NCBI GenBank assembly: GCA_017853375.1
Contig: JAFMJP010000006.1
Location: 1 to 39,138, forward strand
Source of the DNA: Actinomycetota bacterium
GTDB taxonomy: Bacteria; Actinomycetota; Acidimicrobiia; Acidimicrobiales; Ilumatobacteraceae
Length of the DNA stretch: 39,138 nucleotides
Direction: 5' to 3'
The notes beneath the pieces are model-generated. The model searched no databases, was not told the DNA's origin, and was given only the letters and a program-made list of their open reading frames with translations. The position numbers and the translations under genes were made by a program. Below, in pieces: positions 26,303-35,196 of the stretch. Numbering within the stretch: position 1 is the first letter of the stretch; each line of letters opens with the position of its first letter.

Positions 26303-27255
26303 CGCTTCGAGCGTTACTTTCCCGACGACTCGTCTTCGTCACGGGAAAAGGTGGCGTCGGCAAGTCCGCCGTTGCTGCGGCATTGGCGAAGGTCGCCGCC
26401 AGCCAGGGCAAGCGTGTACTCGTGTGCGAAATGGACGACAAAGGTTCGCTCGCCGCATACCTGGGACGAGGCGACTTGGCGTTTGCGCCGACGGAAGTGT
26501 CGCCAAACGTGTTCGCCATGGCGATGAACACCGAGGACTCTTTGCGGGAGTACATTCGCCTGTTCTTGAGAGTGCCGGTGATCGGCAGCTTGACGCCACT
26601 TTCGCGGATCTTCGACTTCGTTGCCAATGCGGCACCCGCGGTGAAGGAAATTCTGGCGGTCGGAAAGCTGTGCTACGAGGTGCGCGAACGCAACTACGAC
26701 ATCGTGATCGTGGACTCTGAAGCAAGCGGACACTTCGTTGCCCAGGTTTCGGCGCCGGATGCCCTCGCGACCTTGGTGCGAATCGGCATCGTGGCCGACC
26801 AAACCAAGTGGATGAGCGACCTTCTGCATGACCCTGCGGTATCCACCGTGTTGGCAGTGGTGACTCCAGAGGAGATGCCCGTGGTGGAGACCATCGAGCT
26901 ACGCGACCGTTTGGCAAGGGCTACGCCGATCGACTTCGCCGGCGTCGTCATCAACCGGATGCCGACGGCACTCGTGGACACGGCGCTCCTGACGGCAGCA
27001 CGCGAGATGAGGAGCGCGGCTGAAGCCGGTGGTTCCGGTCCTGCCGTCGGCTCTCTGGCATCAACCATCGAAGTGTGTGAGTGGTTGCTCGAGCGTCGTC
27101 GCAATGCCGAACATCACGCAAATCGCCTGGCCGATGCCTTGGAGTTGGGCAACGTGGAAACTCTCTCCGAAGCAGCAGCCGGAGCCCACTCGCCCGAATT
27201 GATCACCGAACATCTGGAACACGAGATGCGCCGCATCGTGAACGAGCACGCATGA
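26299..27255 (+). CDS. ArsA/Get3-like ATPase, first of a tandem pair; proposed CTG start
   Basis: Frame reads (L)TLRALLSRRLVFVTGKGGVGKSAVAAALAKVAASQGKRVLVCEMDDKGSLA; Walker A lies upstream of the first ATG/GTG/TTG (TTG 26383); CTG 26299 overlaps the DUF3107 TGA as CTGA. Confidence 0.82.
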   Translation: MTLRALLSRRLVFVTGKGGVGKSAVAAALAKVAASQGKRVLVCEMDDKGSLAAYLGRGDLAFAPTEVSPNVFAMAMNTEDSLREYIRLFLRVPVIGSLTPLSRIFDFVANAAPAVKEILAVGKLCYEVRERNYDIVIVDSEASGHFVAQVSAPDALATLVRIGIVADQTKWMSDLLHDPAVSTVLAVVTPEEMPVVETIELRDRLARATPIDFAGVVINRMPTALVDTALLTAAREMRSAAEAGGSGPAVGSLASTIEVCEWLLERRRNAEHHANRLADALELGNVETLSEAAAGAHSPELITEHLEHEMRRIVNEHA

Positions 27256-28370
27256 ACCCGAAACTCGACCCTCACGTGCACGACATGCTCGGGCATTCCA
27301 AGATGATCATCATTTGCGGGCCCGGAGGGGTCGGCAAAACCACTTCGGCTGCGGCGCTCGGCGTAGTGGCTGCGCGACATTTTGCCAAGCGTGTCCTGGT
27401 GCTGACGGTGGACCCCGCACGCCGTCTTGCAACCGCCTTGGGAATCGACGCAATAGGTAATGCCGAGGTGCCGGTGGATCTCCCCGACGCACAAGGAACC
27501 CTCAGCATTGCAATGATCGACACGAAGGCAAGTTGGGACGACATGATGCGGCGTCATGCCCCCGATTCATCGACGTGCGACCGCATATTGAGCAACGACT
27601 TGTACAAGACCTTGACTTCACGATTCGTGCACAGTCACGACTACGTGGTGACCGAGCGGTTGTTCGATGCTCGCGAAAGTGGAAGGTACGACCTCGTGCT
27701 GGTGGATACGCCACCGTCGCGAAGTGCGCTGTCCGTGCTGGATGCTCCTCGACGAATGGAGCAGTTCTTCTCCAGTCGACTCCTGAAGTTGTTGACTGCT
27801 CCAACCCAATCCCGATTGTTGTCCTTGGCGTCACGTCCCTTCTTCCTCGTTGCCGACCGAATTCTCGGTGCTGCTTTTCTCAGCGACATCGCAGAATTCT
27901 TCACGCTGTTTCGCACCATGGAGGCGCCGATCGTGTCACGTGCGCGTCGCGTCGGCACGTTGTTGTCCGATCCGGCGACTTCATACGCGGTGGTTACCAG
28001 CCCGGAGCCGGTGGCGATGCGGGAAGCGAAGTTTCTCGTCGATGAATTGCGGCGGAGAGACCATCGACTCGAGGTCGTCGTGGCCAACCGATTGGTGCCT
28101 TCGCGACTTGCCGCCGGGGCCGCCAACCGCGCCGACGTGCTGGTGGGTGCCGGGCAGGAGGGCGAAGGAAGCGACGACCCGTCGACCGTTGCCGTACGTC
28201 GGGCACTGGCCGGCGCCGAACGCGAGATTGCGAGCATTGCCGACCAGCATGCGGCCGCACTCGCACGCATCAACCAGTGGGGTAGCCGGGTGTTGACGAG
28301 CGAGATGCGCGGCGGAGACATCACCGACGTGGCGTCGCTGGTGGCGCTCGGCGAGTCCCTTCGCGGCTGA
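27252..28370 (+). CDS. ArsA/Get3-like ATPase, second of a tandem pair
   Basis: KMIIICGPGGVGKTTSAAALGVVAARHFAKRVLVLTVDPARRLATALG; YDLVLVDTPPSRSALSVLDAP; ATGA overlap. Confidence 0.92.
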   Translation: MNPKLDPHVHDMLGHSKMIIICGPGGVGKTTSAAALGVVAARHFAKRVLVLTVDPARRLATALGIDAIGNAEVPVDLPDAQGTLSIAMIDTKASWDDMMRRHAPDSSTCDRILSNDLYKTLTSRFVHSHDYVVTERLFDARESGRYDLVLVDTPPSRSALSVLDAPRRMEQFFSSRLLKLLTAPTQSRLLSLASRPFFLVADRILGAAFLSDIAEFFTLFRTMEAPIVSRARRVGTLLSDPATSYAVVTSPEPVAMREAKFLVDELRRRDHRLEVVVANRLVPSRLAAGAANRADVLVGAGQEGEGSDDPSTVAVRRALAGAEREIASIADQHAAALARINQWGSRVLTSEMRGGDITDVASLVALGESLRG

Positions 28371-28380
28371 CGAGCAAGCT

Positions 28381-28394
28381 GTTCCGGTCGGAAC
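28381..28394. other. 14-bp dyad downstream of the ArsA pair
   Basis: GTTCCG-GT-CGGAAC. Confidence 0.6.
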
Positions 28395-28434
28395 CCGATG
28401 AACGGCAAGATCGGAGCCCGGTGAACGGCAAGAA
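28389..28434. repeat. Two-copy imperfect 23-bp tandem repeat upstream of the PdtaS-like gene
   Basis: CGGAACCCGATGAACGGCAAGAT / CGGAGCCCGGTGAACGGCAAGAA, 3 mismatches. Confidence 0.9.
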
Positions 28435-28446
28435 TGGGGCTGCACC

Positions 28447-29958
28447 ATGCCAACGCTCCTCGAGCTCACCAGTGAACACACGGCACTGTCGGATGACGAG
28501 GTCGTGCACCTCACGTCGCTGATTTCCGAATGGGGAATGCTGGCCGATTTTTCTTTCTCGGACTTGTTGTTGTACGTACCCGTTGCATCAGCCGGCGGGA
28601 CGAACTGGTTGACCGCATCCCAGGTACGAGCAGCAACTGGTCAGACCCTCTATCAATCCGACTTGGTGGGCGAGTATGCCGACGACACCGATCGTCCGTT
28701 CATTGCTGCAGCAGCACAAAGCGGGCAGATACAGAAGGGTGAAATCACCTTGCCCTACCTCGAAGCCCCGGTGAACATGACCGCCATTCCGGTGATGCAT
28801 GAAGGCAAGACGATCGCGGTGTTGACGCGCGAAGTATCGACGGTGTCGGGCCGTCGTCCTGGTCAACTTGAGCGCACGTATCTGTCGATATTCGACGACT
28901 TTGCCAACATGATTGCAACGGGTCTCTTCCCGTACGCGGGTCGCGTCGCCGACTCCAGCGTGGCGCCGCGCGTGGGTGACGGTGTCATCGTTCTGGACGG
29001 GAGCGCGCGAGTACGTTACGCCTCGCCGAATGCCGTCTCGGCGTTGCACCGGATTGGAATCCGCGCAAACGCAGTTGGTCAGAGTCTCGCCGAGTTGGGG
29101 TTCGCCCAGGACGCTGCACGCGTCTCCTTCGAGCGTCGAGAACCGGTGGTGGAGGAGCTCGACCAAGAGCACGATGTCACGCTCCTTGTTCGCTCCATTC
29201 CCATCCTGAAGCGTGGTGCGCGGGCCACGAACGTGATCGGCGGAGTGGTCTTGATGCGCGACGTCTCCGAACTCCGTCGTCGTGATCGCCTGATCCTCAC
29301 CAAGGACGCCACCATCAAGGAGATTCACCATCGCGTGAAGAACAACCTGCAAACCATTTCGTCGTTGTTGCGTTTGCAGGGCCGCCGTCTGTCTTCCGAC
29401 GAGGCAAAGGATGCCATCGCTGACTCGGTGCGTCGTATCCGCACCATCGCATTGGTGCACGAAACGTTGTCGCGCGAACCGGGTGAGGACGTTGCATTCG
29501 TCGAGATCGTTCGTCCGCTCATCCAGCTGTCGCAGGAGAGTCTGCAGTCAAGTGACCGACCGGTTCGATTCGAAGTTCGTGGTGACGGAGGTCGGCTTCC
29601 CGCAACCATCGCCACGCCGCTGTCGGTGGTGATCTTGGAGTTGCTGCAGAACGTGGTCGACCATGCCTTTGGCGACAAGCGCCGTGATGGAGTCGTGCGA
29701 GTGTTCCTGGCGCGCGATACCGACGATGACGCGCTGCATATTCGCGTCATCGACAATGGTGTGGGAGTCGATGAGCAGTTCGATATCTCTCGTGCAACGG
29801 GCCTCGGCCTGTCGATCGTGCGAACGCTGGTCACCACCGAACTCGGCGGCACGATCTCCATGCGCCCGGCGAGCAATGCCGACTTGGTCGACGCTGCGCT
29901 CGACGATGGGAGCGGCCAAGTGGGAACCGTGGTGGATCTACGAATCCCTACCGAATAG
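28447..29958 (+). CDS. pdtaS: PdtaS-like sensor histidine kinase (HisKA_2)
   Basis: TKDATIKEIHHRVKNNLQTISSLLRLQGRRL; HATPase VVILELLQNVVDHAFGDK, GLGLSIVRTLVTTELGGTI; adjacent to whiB. Confidence 0.9.
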   Translation: MPTLLELTSEHTALSDDEVVHLTSLISEWGMLADFSFSDLLLYVPVASAGGTNWLTASQVRAATGQTLYQSDLVGEYADDTDRPFIAAAAQSGQIQKGEITLPYLEAPVNMTAIPVMHEGKTIAVLTREVSTVSGRRPGQLERTYLSIFDDFANMIATGLFPYAGRVADSSVAPRVGDGVIVLDGSARVRYASPNAVSALHRIGIRANAVGQSLAELGFAQDAARVSFERREPVVEELDQEHDVTLLVRSIPILKRGARATNVIGGVVLMRDVSELRRRDRLILTKDATIKEIHHRVKNNLQTISSLLRLQGRRLSSDEAKDAIADSVRRIRTIALVHETLSREPGEDVAFVEIVRPLIQLSQESLQSSDRPVRFEVRGDGGRLPATIATPLSVVILELLQNVVDHAFGDKRRDGVVRVFLARDTDDDALHIRVIDNGVGVDEQFDISRATGLGLSIVRTLVTTELGGTISMRPASNADLVDAALDDGSGQVGTVVDLRIPTE

Positions 29959-29966
29959 TCACCACT

Positions 29967-29981
29967 TCACGTTGAACGTGA
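29967..29981. terminator. Perfect 15-bp palindrome between convergent pdtaS-like and whiB
   Basis: TCACGTT-G-AACGTGA, 8 nt after the pdtaS stop; could be terminator hairpin or operator. Confidence 0.45.
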
Positions 29982-30010
29982 CGCCCGACGGTGGCGCTCG
30001 TCAGTGCAAT

Positions 30011-30307
30011 TCAGGCGATGCTGGCGCGGCGGGCCGCAGCCGCACGACGTCGCATGTCGCGACGTTCTTCTTCGCTGGTGCCGCCCCAGACGCCACAGTC
30101 TTGATTGGTGGCGAGTGCGAACTCGAGACATTCCTTGCGTACACCGCAGTCGGCGCACACTGCGCGAGCTCGCACGAGCATGCGCGTCGCTTCACCGGTG
30201 TTGCCGATGGGGAAGAACATGTCGGGGTCGATGTCTCTGCAGTTGGCGTTCACTCGCCAGGAGTAATCAGCGGAACCAAGGGCGAGGCTTTGAGCGAGGA
30301 TGGACAT
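30011..30307 (-). CDS. whiB1: WhiB-family Fe-S transcriptional regulator (WhiB1-like)
   Basis: NCRDIDPDMFFPIGNTGEATRMLVRARAVCADCGVRKECLEFALATNQDCGVWGGTSEEERR. Confidence 0.88.
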   Translation of the reverse strand: MSILAQSLALGSADYSWRVNANCRDIDPDMFFPIGNTGEATRMLVRARAVCADCGVRKECLEFALATNQDCGVWGGTSEEERRDMRRRAAAARRASIA

Positions 30308-30310
30308 GCG

Positions 30311-30370
30311 GGCGTCAGGCTAAGTGGCGAAAGGGCAGAACGCAAGGGGCAAATTCGCTACCCTGACGCC
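30311..30370. promoter_or_regulatory. Inverted-repeat-flanked divergent promoter region (whiB / GDPD)
   Basis: GGCGTCAGG 30311-30319 and CCTGACGCC 30362-30370; each arm abuts a -10-like box (TAGCCT on -, TACCCT on +). Confidence 0.6.
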
Positions 30371-30411
30371 TGGGGCCGACTGAGCGCCCATCACACGAGA
30401 GCCCCACGAAC

Positions 30412-31116
30412 ATGCGCACAACCACCCAAGTGATGGCACACCGCGGAGCCTCAAAGGCTGCCCCCGCAAACACCATCGAGGCCTTCGCCCTCGCGCGGCG
30501 AATGGGTGCCCATGCAGTGGAGCTTGATGTGCGCCAATGTGCAACTGGTGAATTGGTGGTGCACCACGACCCGACGCTGAAGGATGGTCGAATCATCGCG
30601 CACGTGGCGGGCAACCAGTTGCCGGATTTCGTCCCCACGCTGGACGAAGCCCTCGATGCCTGCGGTGACATGTGGGTGAACGTCGAAGTGAAGAACCATC
30701 GCACGGAACCCGACTATGACAGCGCGGATACCCGTGCCTTGGCGGTGCTGGACGTGCTGCGTCGTCGTGTGGGTCAACACGGAGATTCCGGGCGTTACCT
30801 GTTGTCGTGCTTTCGGCGAAAGACGGTGGACCGTGTGCACGAGGCATGGCCGGAACTTCCAACTGCTTGGCTCACCGTGAGTGTGGGAAATGCCGACGAA
30901 CTCGCTCGCGAGTTGGCGTCAGCCGGACACGTTGCCGTTCATCCGGAAGTAACGCGGGTGACTCGCGAAATGATCGAAACATTTCATGCACACGGAGTGC
31001 AGGTGAACACGTGGACCTGTGACGACCCTGTGCGTATGCGGGAGCTCATTGCATGGGGAATCGATGGCATCTGCACCAACGTGCCGGATGTGGCGCTCGA
31101 ACTCTTGCGCGGCTGA
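30412..31116 (+). CDS. Glycerophosphodiester phosphodiesterase
   Basis: MAHRGASKAAPANTIEAFALARRMGAHAVELDV…LVVHHDPTL. Confidence 0.93.
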   Translation: MRTTTQVMAHRGASKAAPANTIEAFALARRMGAHAVELDVRQCATGELVVHHDPTLKDGRIIAHVAGNQLPDFVPTLDEALDACGDMWVNVEVKNHRTEPDYDSADTRALAVLDVLRRRVGQHGDSGRYLLSCFRRKTVDRVHEAWPELPTAWLTVSVGNADELARELASAGHVAVHPEVTRVTREMIETFHAHGVQVNTWTCDDPVRMRELIAWGIDGICTNVPDVALELLRG

Positions 31117-31136
31117 TTCCGCCGGTGGTGCCTTTG

Positions 31137-32060
31137 CTAGTACTCCACCAACATCGGCTTGATGAGCCGTAGTGCTTCGGCGTGATGACGAATGGTGAGT
31201 GTGGTGGTGTCATCGATGTAGTCGCCGTCGAGTTGGTATCCGAACGGCGCCGGAAAGTCGAACACGACTTGCTCGACATCCTCCACGACTTCGATGCCGC
31301 GTCGCGCCGCGATGCCGCCCTTTCGCAACGCGCTCCACAACGTCGACAGCATCAGCGGCGTGGAGAGGCGACGAAACGTGATTGCGACGAGTCGCTTCTC
31401 GAGCGACGCGGCACGCGAGAGTTCTACCGCACGCTTACCCACGTACGTGTAGGGGTTGGTGTTCAGCACGATCGTGAAGAAGCCGTTCGGAATCTTGCGG
31501 CCGTCGATCTCCACCGTGAAGTGCGGGAACTTTCGGTCGTAATCCACGAACCATGTCTTCAGCGCGGAATATGCAAAGAGCGGTTGGCCGACGAGACGTT
31601 TGAAACTGAAGGTTCGTTCCACTTGCCGTACGACTTCGGCGTCATACCCGACGCCGGCATGGAAGGTGAAGTATCGACCGTTTGCTTCCCCCAACCCGAT
31701 CGGCGCGACGAGTCCGCCATCAAGACCGGCAGTGAGCTGAGTTACCGCAGTGAGTGGATCGTTTGCCATGCCCAGTGATCGAGCGAACACGTTGGTAGAG
31801 CCTCCCGGGAGTACCCCGAGTGCCGTGGTGCTTCCGGCCAGACCCGTGGCAACCTCGTTGAGGGTGCCGTCGCCGCCGAAAGCGATCACTGCATCGAGCC
31901 CGCGGGTGACCGCGTCGGCTGCGAAGCGGGTGGCGTGACCCCGCTCGCTGGTTTCCACCACCTGCACATCGTGGTGACGGGCCAGATACTGGTGGACCTG
32001 CACGGTGTTGCGGGGGGTCACCGAGGTGGCAAAGGAATTGACAATGAGCAGGATTCGCAA
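31137..32060 (-). CDS. Diacylglycerol kinase/lipid kinase (YegS/DagK) family protein; TTG start
   Basis: MRILLIVNSFA, VIAFGGDGTLNEVATGLAGS, LGVLPGGSTNVFARSLG; TACCGT -10 box 8 nt before TTG. Confidence 0.9.
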   Translation of the reverse strand: MRILLIVNSFATSVTPRNTVQVHQYLARHHDVQVVETSERGHATRFAADAVTRGLDAVIAFGGDGTLNEVATGLAGSTTALGVLPGGSTNVFARSLGMANDPLTAVTQLTAGLDGGLVAPIGLGEANGRYFTFHAGVGYDAEVVRQVERTFSFKRLVGQPLFAYSALKTWFVDYDRKFPHFTVEIDGRKIPNGFFTIVLNTNPYTYVGKRAVELSRAASLEKRLVAITFRRLSTPLMLSTLWSALRKGGIAARRGIEVVEDVEQVVFDFPAPFGYQLDGDYIDDTTTLTIRHHAEALRLIKPMLVEY

Positions 32061-32206
32061 GCAATTTCACGGTACCTGGCTGGGCTCCTCCACTCGGACT
32101 GGCTGCCATCGTGGCGGCGCGGCATGGACGCAGGTCACACGTGCCGTACCCACGACTTCGTCGACCGATTCTGTGTTCAGGTGACCGAGCGGTAACAATG
32201 AAGGTC

Positions 32207-32983
32207 ATGAAAATCGTCGTCTGCGTGAAGCAAATCCCAGATCCCGCCACGCCGGGGTCGCTCGACTCGGCCACCAACGCGCTGAAGCGTGACGGCAAAC
32301 TCATCTTGGATGACTCCGATGCCTATGGCGTCGAGATGGCATTGCAACTCGCCACCGCCGCCGGTGGAGGCGAAGTCAACATCGTGTCGATGGCACCGAA
32401 CAACGAAACATCCGGAATGCGCACTGCGTTGGCGATGGGTGCAGTTCGCGGAGTGCTCGTGTCCGACCCCGCACTCGCTGGCTCCGATGCCCTCACCACT
32501 GCAAAGGTGCTCGCGGCAGCGATTCAGAAAGTCGGCATGCCGGACTTGGTGATTGCCGCCACCGAGAGCACCGACGGCTACACCGGCACGGTGCCGGAAC
32601 AGATCGCCGAGGTACTCGGACTACCTTCGGTGACCTTCGCCAAGAAAGTGAAGGTCGAAGGCGGAACACTCAAGATCGATCGACAAACCGAATCCGGTTA
32701 CGACGAAGTGGAGTGCCCACTTCCCGCACTCGTGAGCGTGACCGCCGGAGTGGTGGAGCCGCGCTATCCAAGCTTCAAGGGAATCATGGACGCAAAGAAG
32801 AAAGAAATCGTCACCGTGACCGCCGCCGATCTTGGCGTGTCGCCGGTCGGTTGGTCGGGTGCCGGACAGAAAGTGGCATCGGTGACGCAAGCCGAGGCGC
32901 GCAAGGCCGGACAAGTCATCGAAGATGACGGCGAAGCATTCAACAAAATCGTGGCGTTCCTCGAAACGCTGAAGGTCATCTAA
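32207..32983 (+). CDS. etfB: Electron transfer flavoprotein beta subunit
   Basis: MKIVVCVKQIPDPATPG, LDDSDAYGVEMALQLA, ATESTDGYTGTVPEQIAEVLGLP. Confidence 0.95.
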   Translation: MKIVVCVKQIPDPATPGSLDSATNALKRDGKLILDDSDAYGVEMALQLATAAGGGEVNIVSMAPNNETSGMRTALAMGAVRGVLVSDPALAGSDALTTAKVLAAAIQKVGMPDLVIAATESTDGYTGTVPEQIAEVLGLPSVTFAKKVKVEGGTLKIDRQTESGYDEVECPLPALVSVTAGVVEPRYPSFKGIMDAKKKEIVTVTAADLGVSPVGWSGAGQKVASVTQAEARKAGQVIEDDGEAFNKIVAFLETLKVI

Positions 32984-32997
32984 GGGAGACGATCATC

Positions 32998-33966
32998 ATG
33001 ACTCTGAACAATGTGTGGGTATTCGCCCAAGGCAACAACGGAACCATCAGCAGCTTTACCGCAGAATTGCTCACCAAGGCACGCAGCCTCAGCGACAACG
33101 TGTCGGCATTCGTTGCAGGTGACGGCGCGGCGCTCGCCGACGCCCTCGGCAAGTACGGCGCGAAGAAGGTGTACTCCACGGGCGACCTCGGTGGTCGACT
33201 CGTCGGTGTTGCCGCCGCCAATGCAATGAAGTCGCAGATCGATGGTGGAGACAAGCCCGACTTGATCCTCTTCCCGCAGAACTACGACGGACGCGACGCG
33301 ATTGCGCGTTTGTCGGTCAAGCTCGGCGTCACCGTGCTCACCAACAACATCGATATCGCCGTCAACGGCGGCGAGGTGGTGGCAACGACTCCAATCTTCG
33401 GAGGCAACGTCCTGTTCGCCGCTGCCTTCACCGGTTCTGGTCCGCACTTGGCATCGTTCCGACCCAAGAGTTTTGCTGCCGAAGAGAGCGGCGGTGCCGC
33501 TGCTCAGGTGGTGGCAGTGTCGGTGCCCGACGGTGGAGCAACTGCAGCAGCCAAGGTCACCGCGGTGCATGTGGAAGAAACCAGTGGTCCCAAGCTCGAC
33601 GAAGCAAACATCGTGGTGTCCGGCGGACGCGGTTTGGGCGAGTCACAAAACTTCGGGATGGTGGAGGAGTTGGCCAAGTTGCTGCACGGTGCGCCGGGCG
33701 CGTCGCGCGCAATCGTGGACGCTGGCTGGGTGCCGTACTCCTACCAGGTTGGCCAGACCGGCAAAGTGGTGAAGCCGAGCGTGTACATCGCGGCAGGAAT
33801 CTCCGGTGCCACCCAACACATGGTGGGCATGAAGGGCTCCAAGAACATCATTGCGATCAACAAGGACAAAGAGGCGCCCATTTTTGCGGTTGCCGATTTG
33901 GGCATCGTTGGCGACGTGCACAAGGTGTTGCCGAAGTTGATCGAAGCCCTCAAAGCGCGCGGCTAG
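32998..33966 (+). CDS. etfA: Electron transfer flavoprotein alpha subunit
   Basis: [70 protein letters not shown]. Confidence 0.96.
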   Translation: MTLNNVWVFAQGNNGTISSFTAELLTKARSLSDNVSAFVAGDGAALADALGKYGAKKVYSTGDLGGRLVGVAAANAMKSQIDGGDKPDLILFPQNYDGRDAIARLSVKLGVTVLTNNIDIAVNGGEVVATTPIFGGNVLFAAAFTGSGPHLASFRPKSFAAEESGGAAAQVVAVSVPDGGATAAAKVTAVHVEETSGPKLDEANIVVSGGRGLGESQNFGMVEELAKLLHGAPGASRAIVDAGWVPYSYQVGQTGKVVKPSVYIAAGISGATQHMVGMKGSKNIIAINKDKEAPIFAVADLGIVGDVHKVLPKLIEALKARG

Positions 33967-34002
33967 CCAAGCAACCCTGCGTTACGCCGGAGGGTATTCG
34001 AG

Positions 34003-34710
34003 CTACACCAAAGGCCAGGGGTAACGCCGGCCGCTGTCGTCGACGGGGAACTGTTGGTGGTTCAACAACCACGTCGCACGGTGGGTCAGTGCCTCCACTT
34101 CCTCGCTATCGAGGAGCGACGCAACATCGTTCGGAACCGCGTCTGCAACTCGTCGTACCGCCTCCAAGAGAGGCTCAGGGATCGCCTCACCACCGAATTC
34201 CCAGATCACGGTTCGCAACTTGAAGTCGGCAGCAAAGCACAGACCGTGATCGATGCCCCACACGTGATGGTGGGCGTCGATCAGGATGTGTCCCGATTTG
34301 CGGTCGGTGTTGTTGGAAACGATGTCGAAGACGGCGACCTTGCGAAACTGATCGTGCAACTCGGGTCGTGATTCGAACAAGGTGAAGTAGTGCTGCTCGA
34401 AGTCTGCGTCGATCAACAACTGCACAGAACCTTCGCCCAGCGGGCCGTCACGCAGCACCGTGATCGGGACGAAGTCGAAGCCCATTGCAACGGCCAAGCG
34501 GTATGCAGCAACTTCGCGGCGATGGAGCCCCGGCGCAAAATCCCACAAGGGACGCTCGCCACGCAGCGGTTTGTAGATCGCCCGACAGGACCGTTGGCCT
34601 TCGGATACCCGTACCAAGAAGGTGGCGTTGCTGCTGTACGGCATTCGCATTTCCACCTCGATGTCACCCTCGGTGAGCAGTTGCAACGTCGTCAATTCAT
34701 CTTCGGGCAT
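34003..34710 (-). CDS. SCO1664-family protein (kinase-like fold)
   Basis: YKPLRGERPLWDFAPGLHRREVAAYRLA, VFDIVSNNTDRKSGHILID, VWGIDHGLCFA. Confidence 0.88.
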   Translation of the reverse strand: MPEDELTTLQLLTEGDIEVEMRMPYSSNATFLVRVSEGQRSCRAIYKPLRGERPLWDFAPGLHRREVAAYRLAVAMGFDFVPITVLRDGPLGEGSVQLLIDADFEQHYFTLFESRPELHDQFRKVAVFDIVSNNTDRKSGHILIDAHHHVWGIDHGLCFAADFKLRTVIWEFGGEAIPEPLLEAVRRVADAVPNDVASLLDSEEVEALTHRATWLLNHQQFPVDDSGRRYPWPLV

Positions 34711-35180
34711 GCGTGTCCGTCACGATTGATGGGCAGACCGCAGAATGCACACGGCGGACGCCCGGCGCGCACGAGGCGGTCCGCGTGCTCGCAAAATGCA
34801 ACTGCCTGGGCGCGCGAGATGCGAACTCGAACGCGGCTGGCATCGAACTCGGGATCATCGTCGGGGGATATCTCCTCGAATTGCAGGATCAGATGGTCGT
34901 CGCGACGGTCGTAGGCAAGCCCGACACTGCCGAGGGCAAATGCTGCCCCGTCAGGTTCGACGAACGACGAGGCGCGAATGGATCCTGGCGACACTGCCGG
35001 AGCGTCCTCCAACGTCTTGCGCAGGAACACTGCCAGGGCAGAAATCTGTTCCTTCTCGCATTTGATGGAGAGCATGTCGCTTGCGTCACCAAATTGCAAG
35101 AAGAACGTGCGCGCACCGGGCAAGCCCACCACTCCGGCGGTGAAGGCTTCGGCGGATTCGTAGTCGCGGTAGAGGCTCAT
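34692..35180 (-). CDS. DUF3090 family protein with C-terminal zinc-ribbon-like motif
   Basis: GLPGARTFFLQFGDASDMLSIKCEKEQISAL; CAFCGLPINRDGHACPKMN; ATG 35180. Confidence 0.88.
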   Translation of the reverse strand: MSLYRDYESAEAFTAGVVGLPGARTFFLQFGDASDMLSIKCEKEQISALAVFLRKTLEDAPAVSPGSIRASSFVEPDGAAFALGSVGLAYDRRDDHLILQFEEISPDDDPEFDASRVRVRISRAQAVAFCEHADRLVRAGRPPCAFCGLPINRDGHACPKMN

Positions 35181-35196
35181 GACGGGCGGACTCGGT

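Noticed and set aside
26060-27255. Programmed -1 frameshift fusing DUF3107 to the ArsA-like ATPase
   Set aside because: No clear slippery heptamer seen near the DUF3107 stop, and the CTGA overlap mirrors the ATGA overlaps used throughout; kept only as an alternative to the CTG start.
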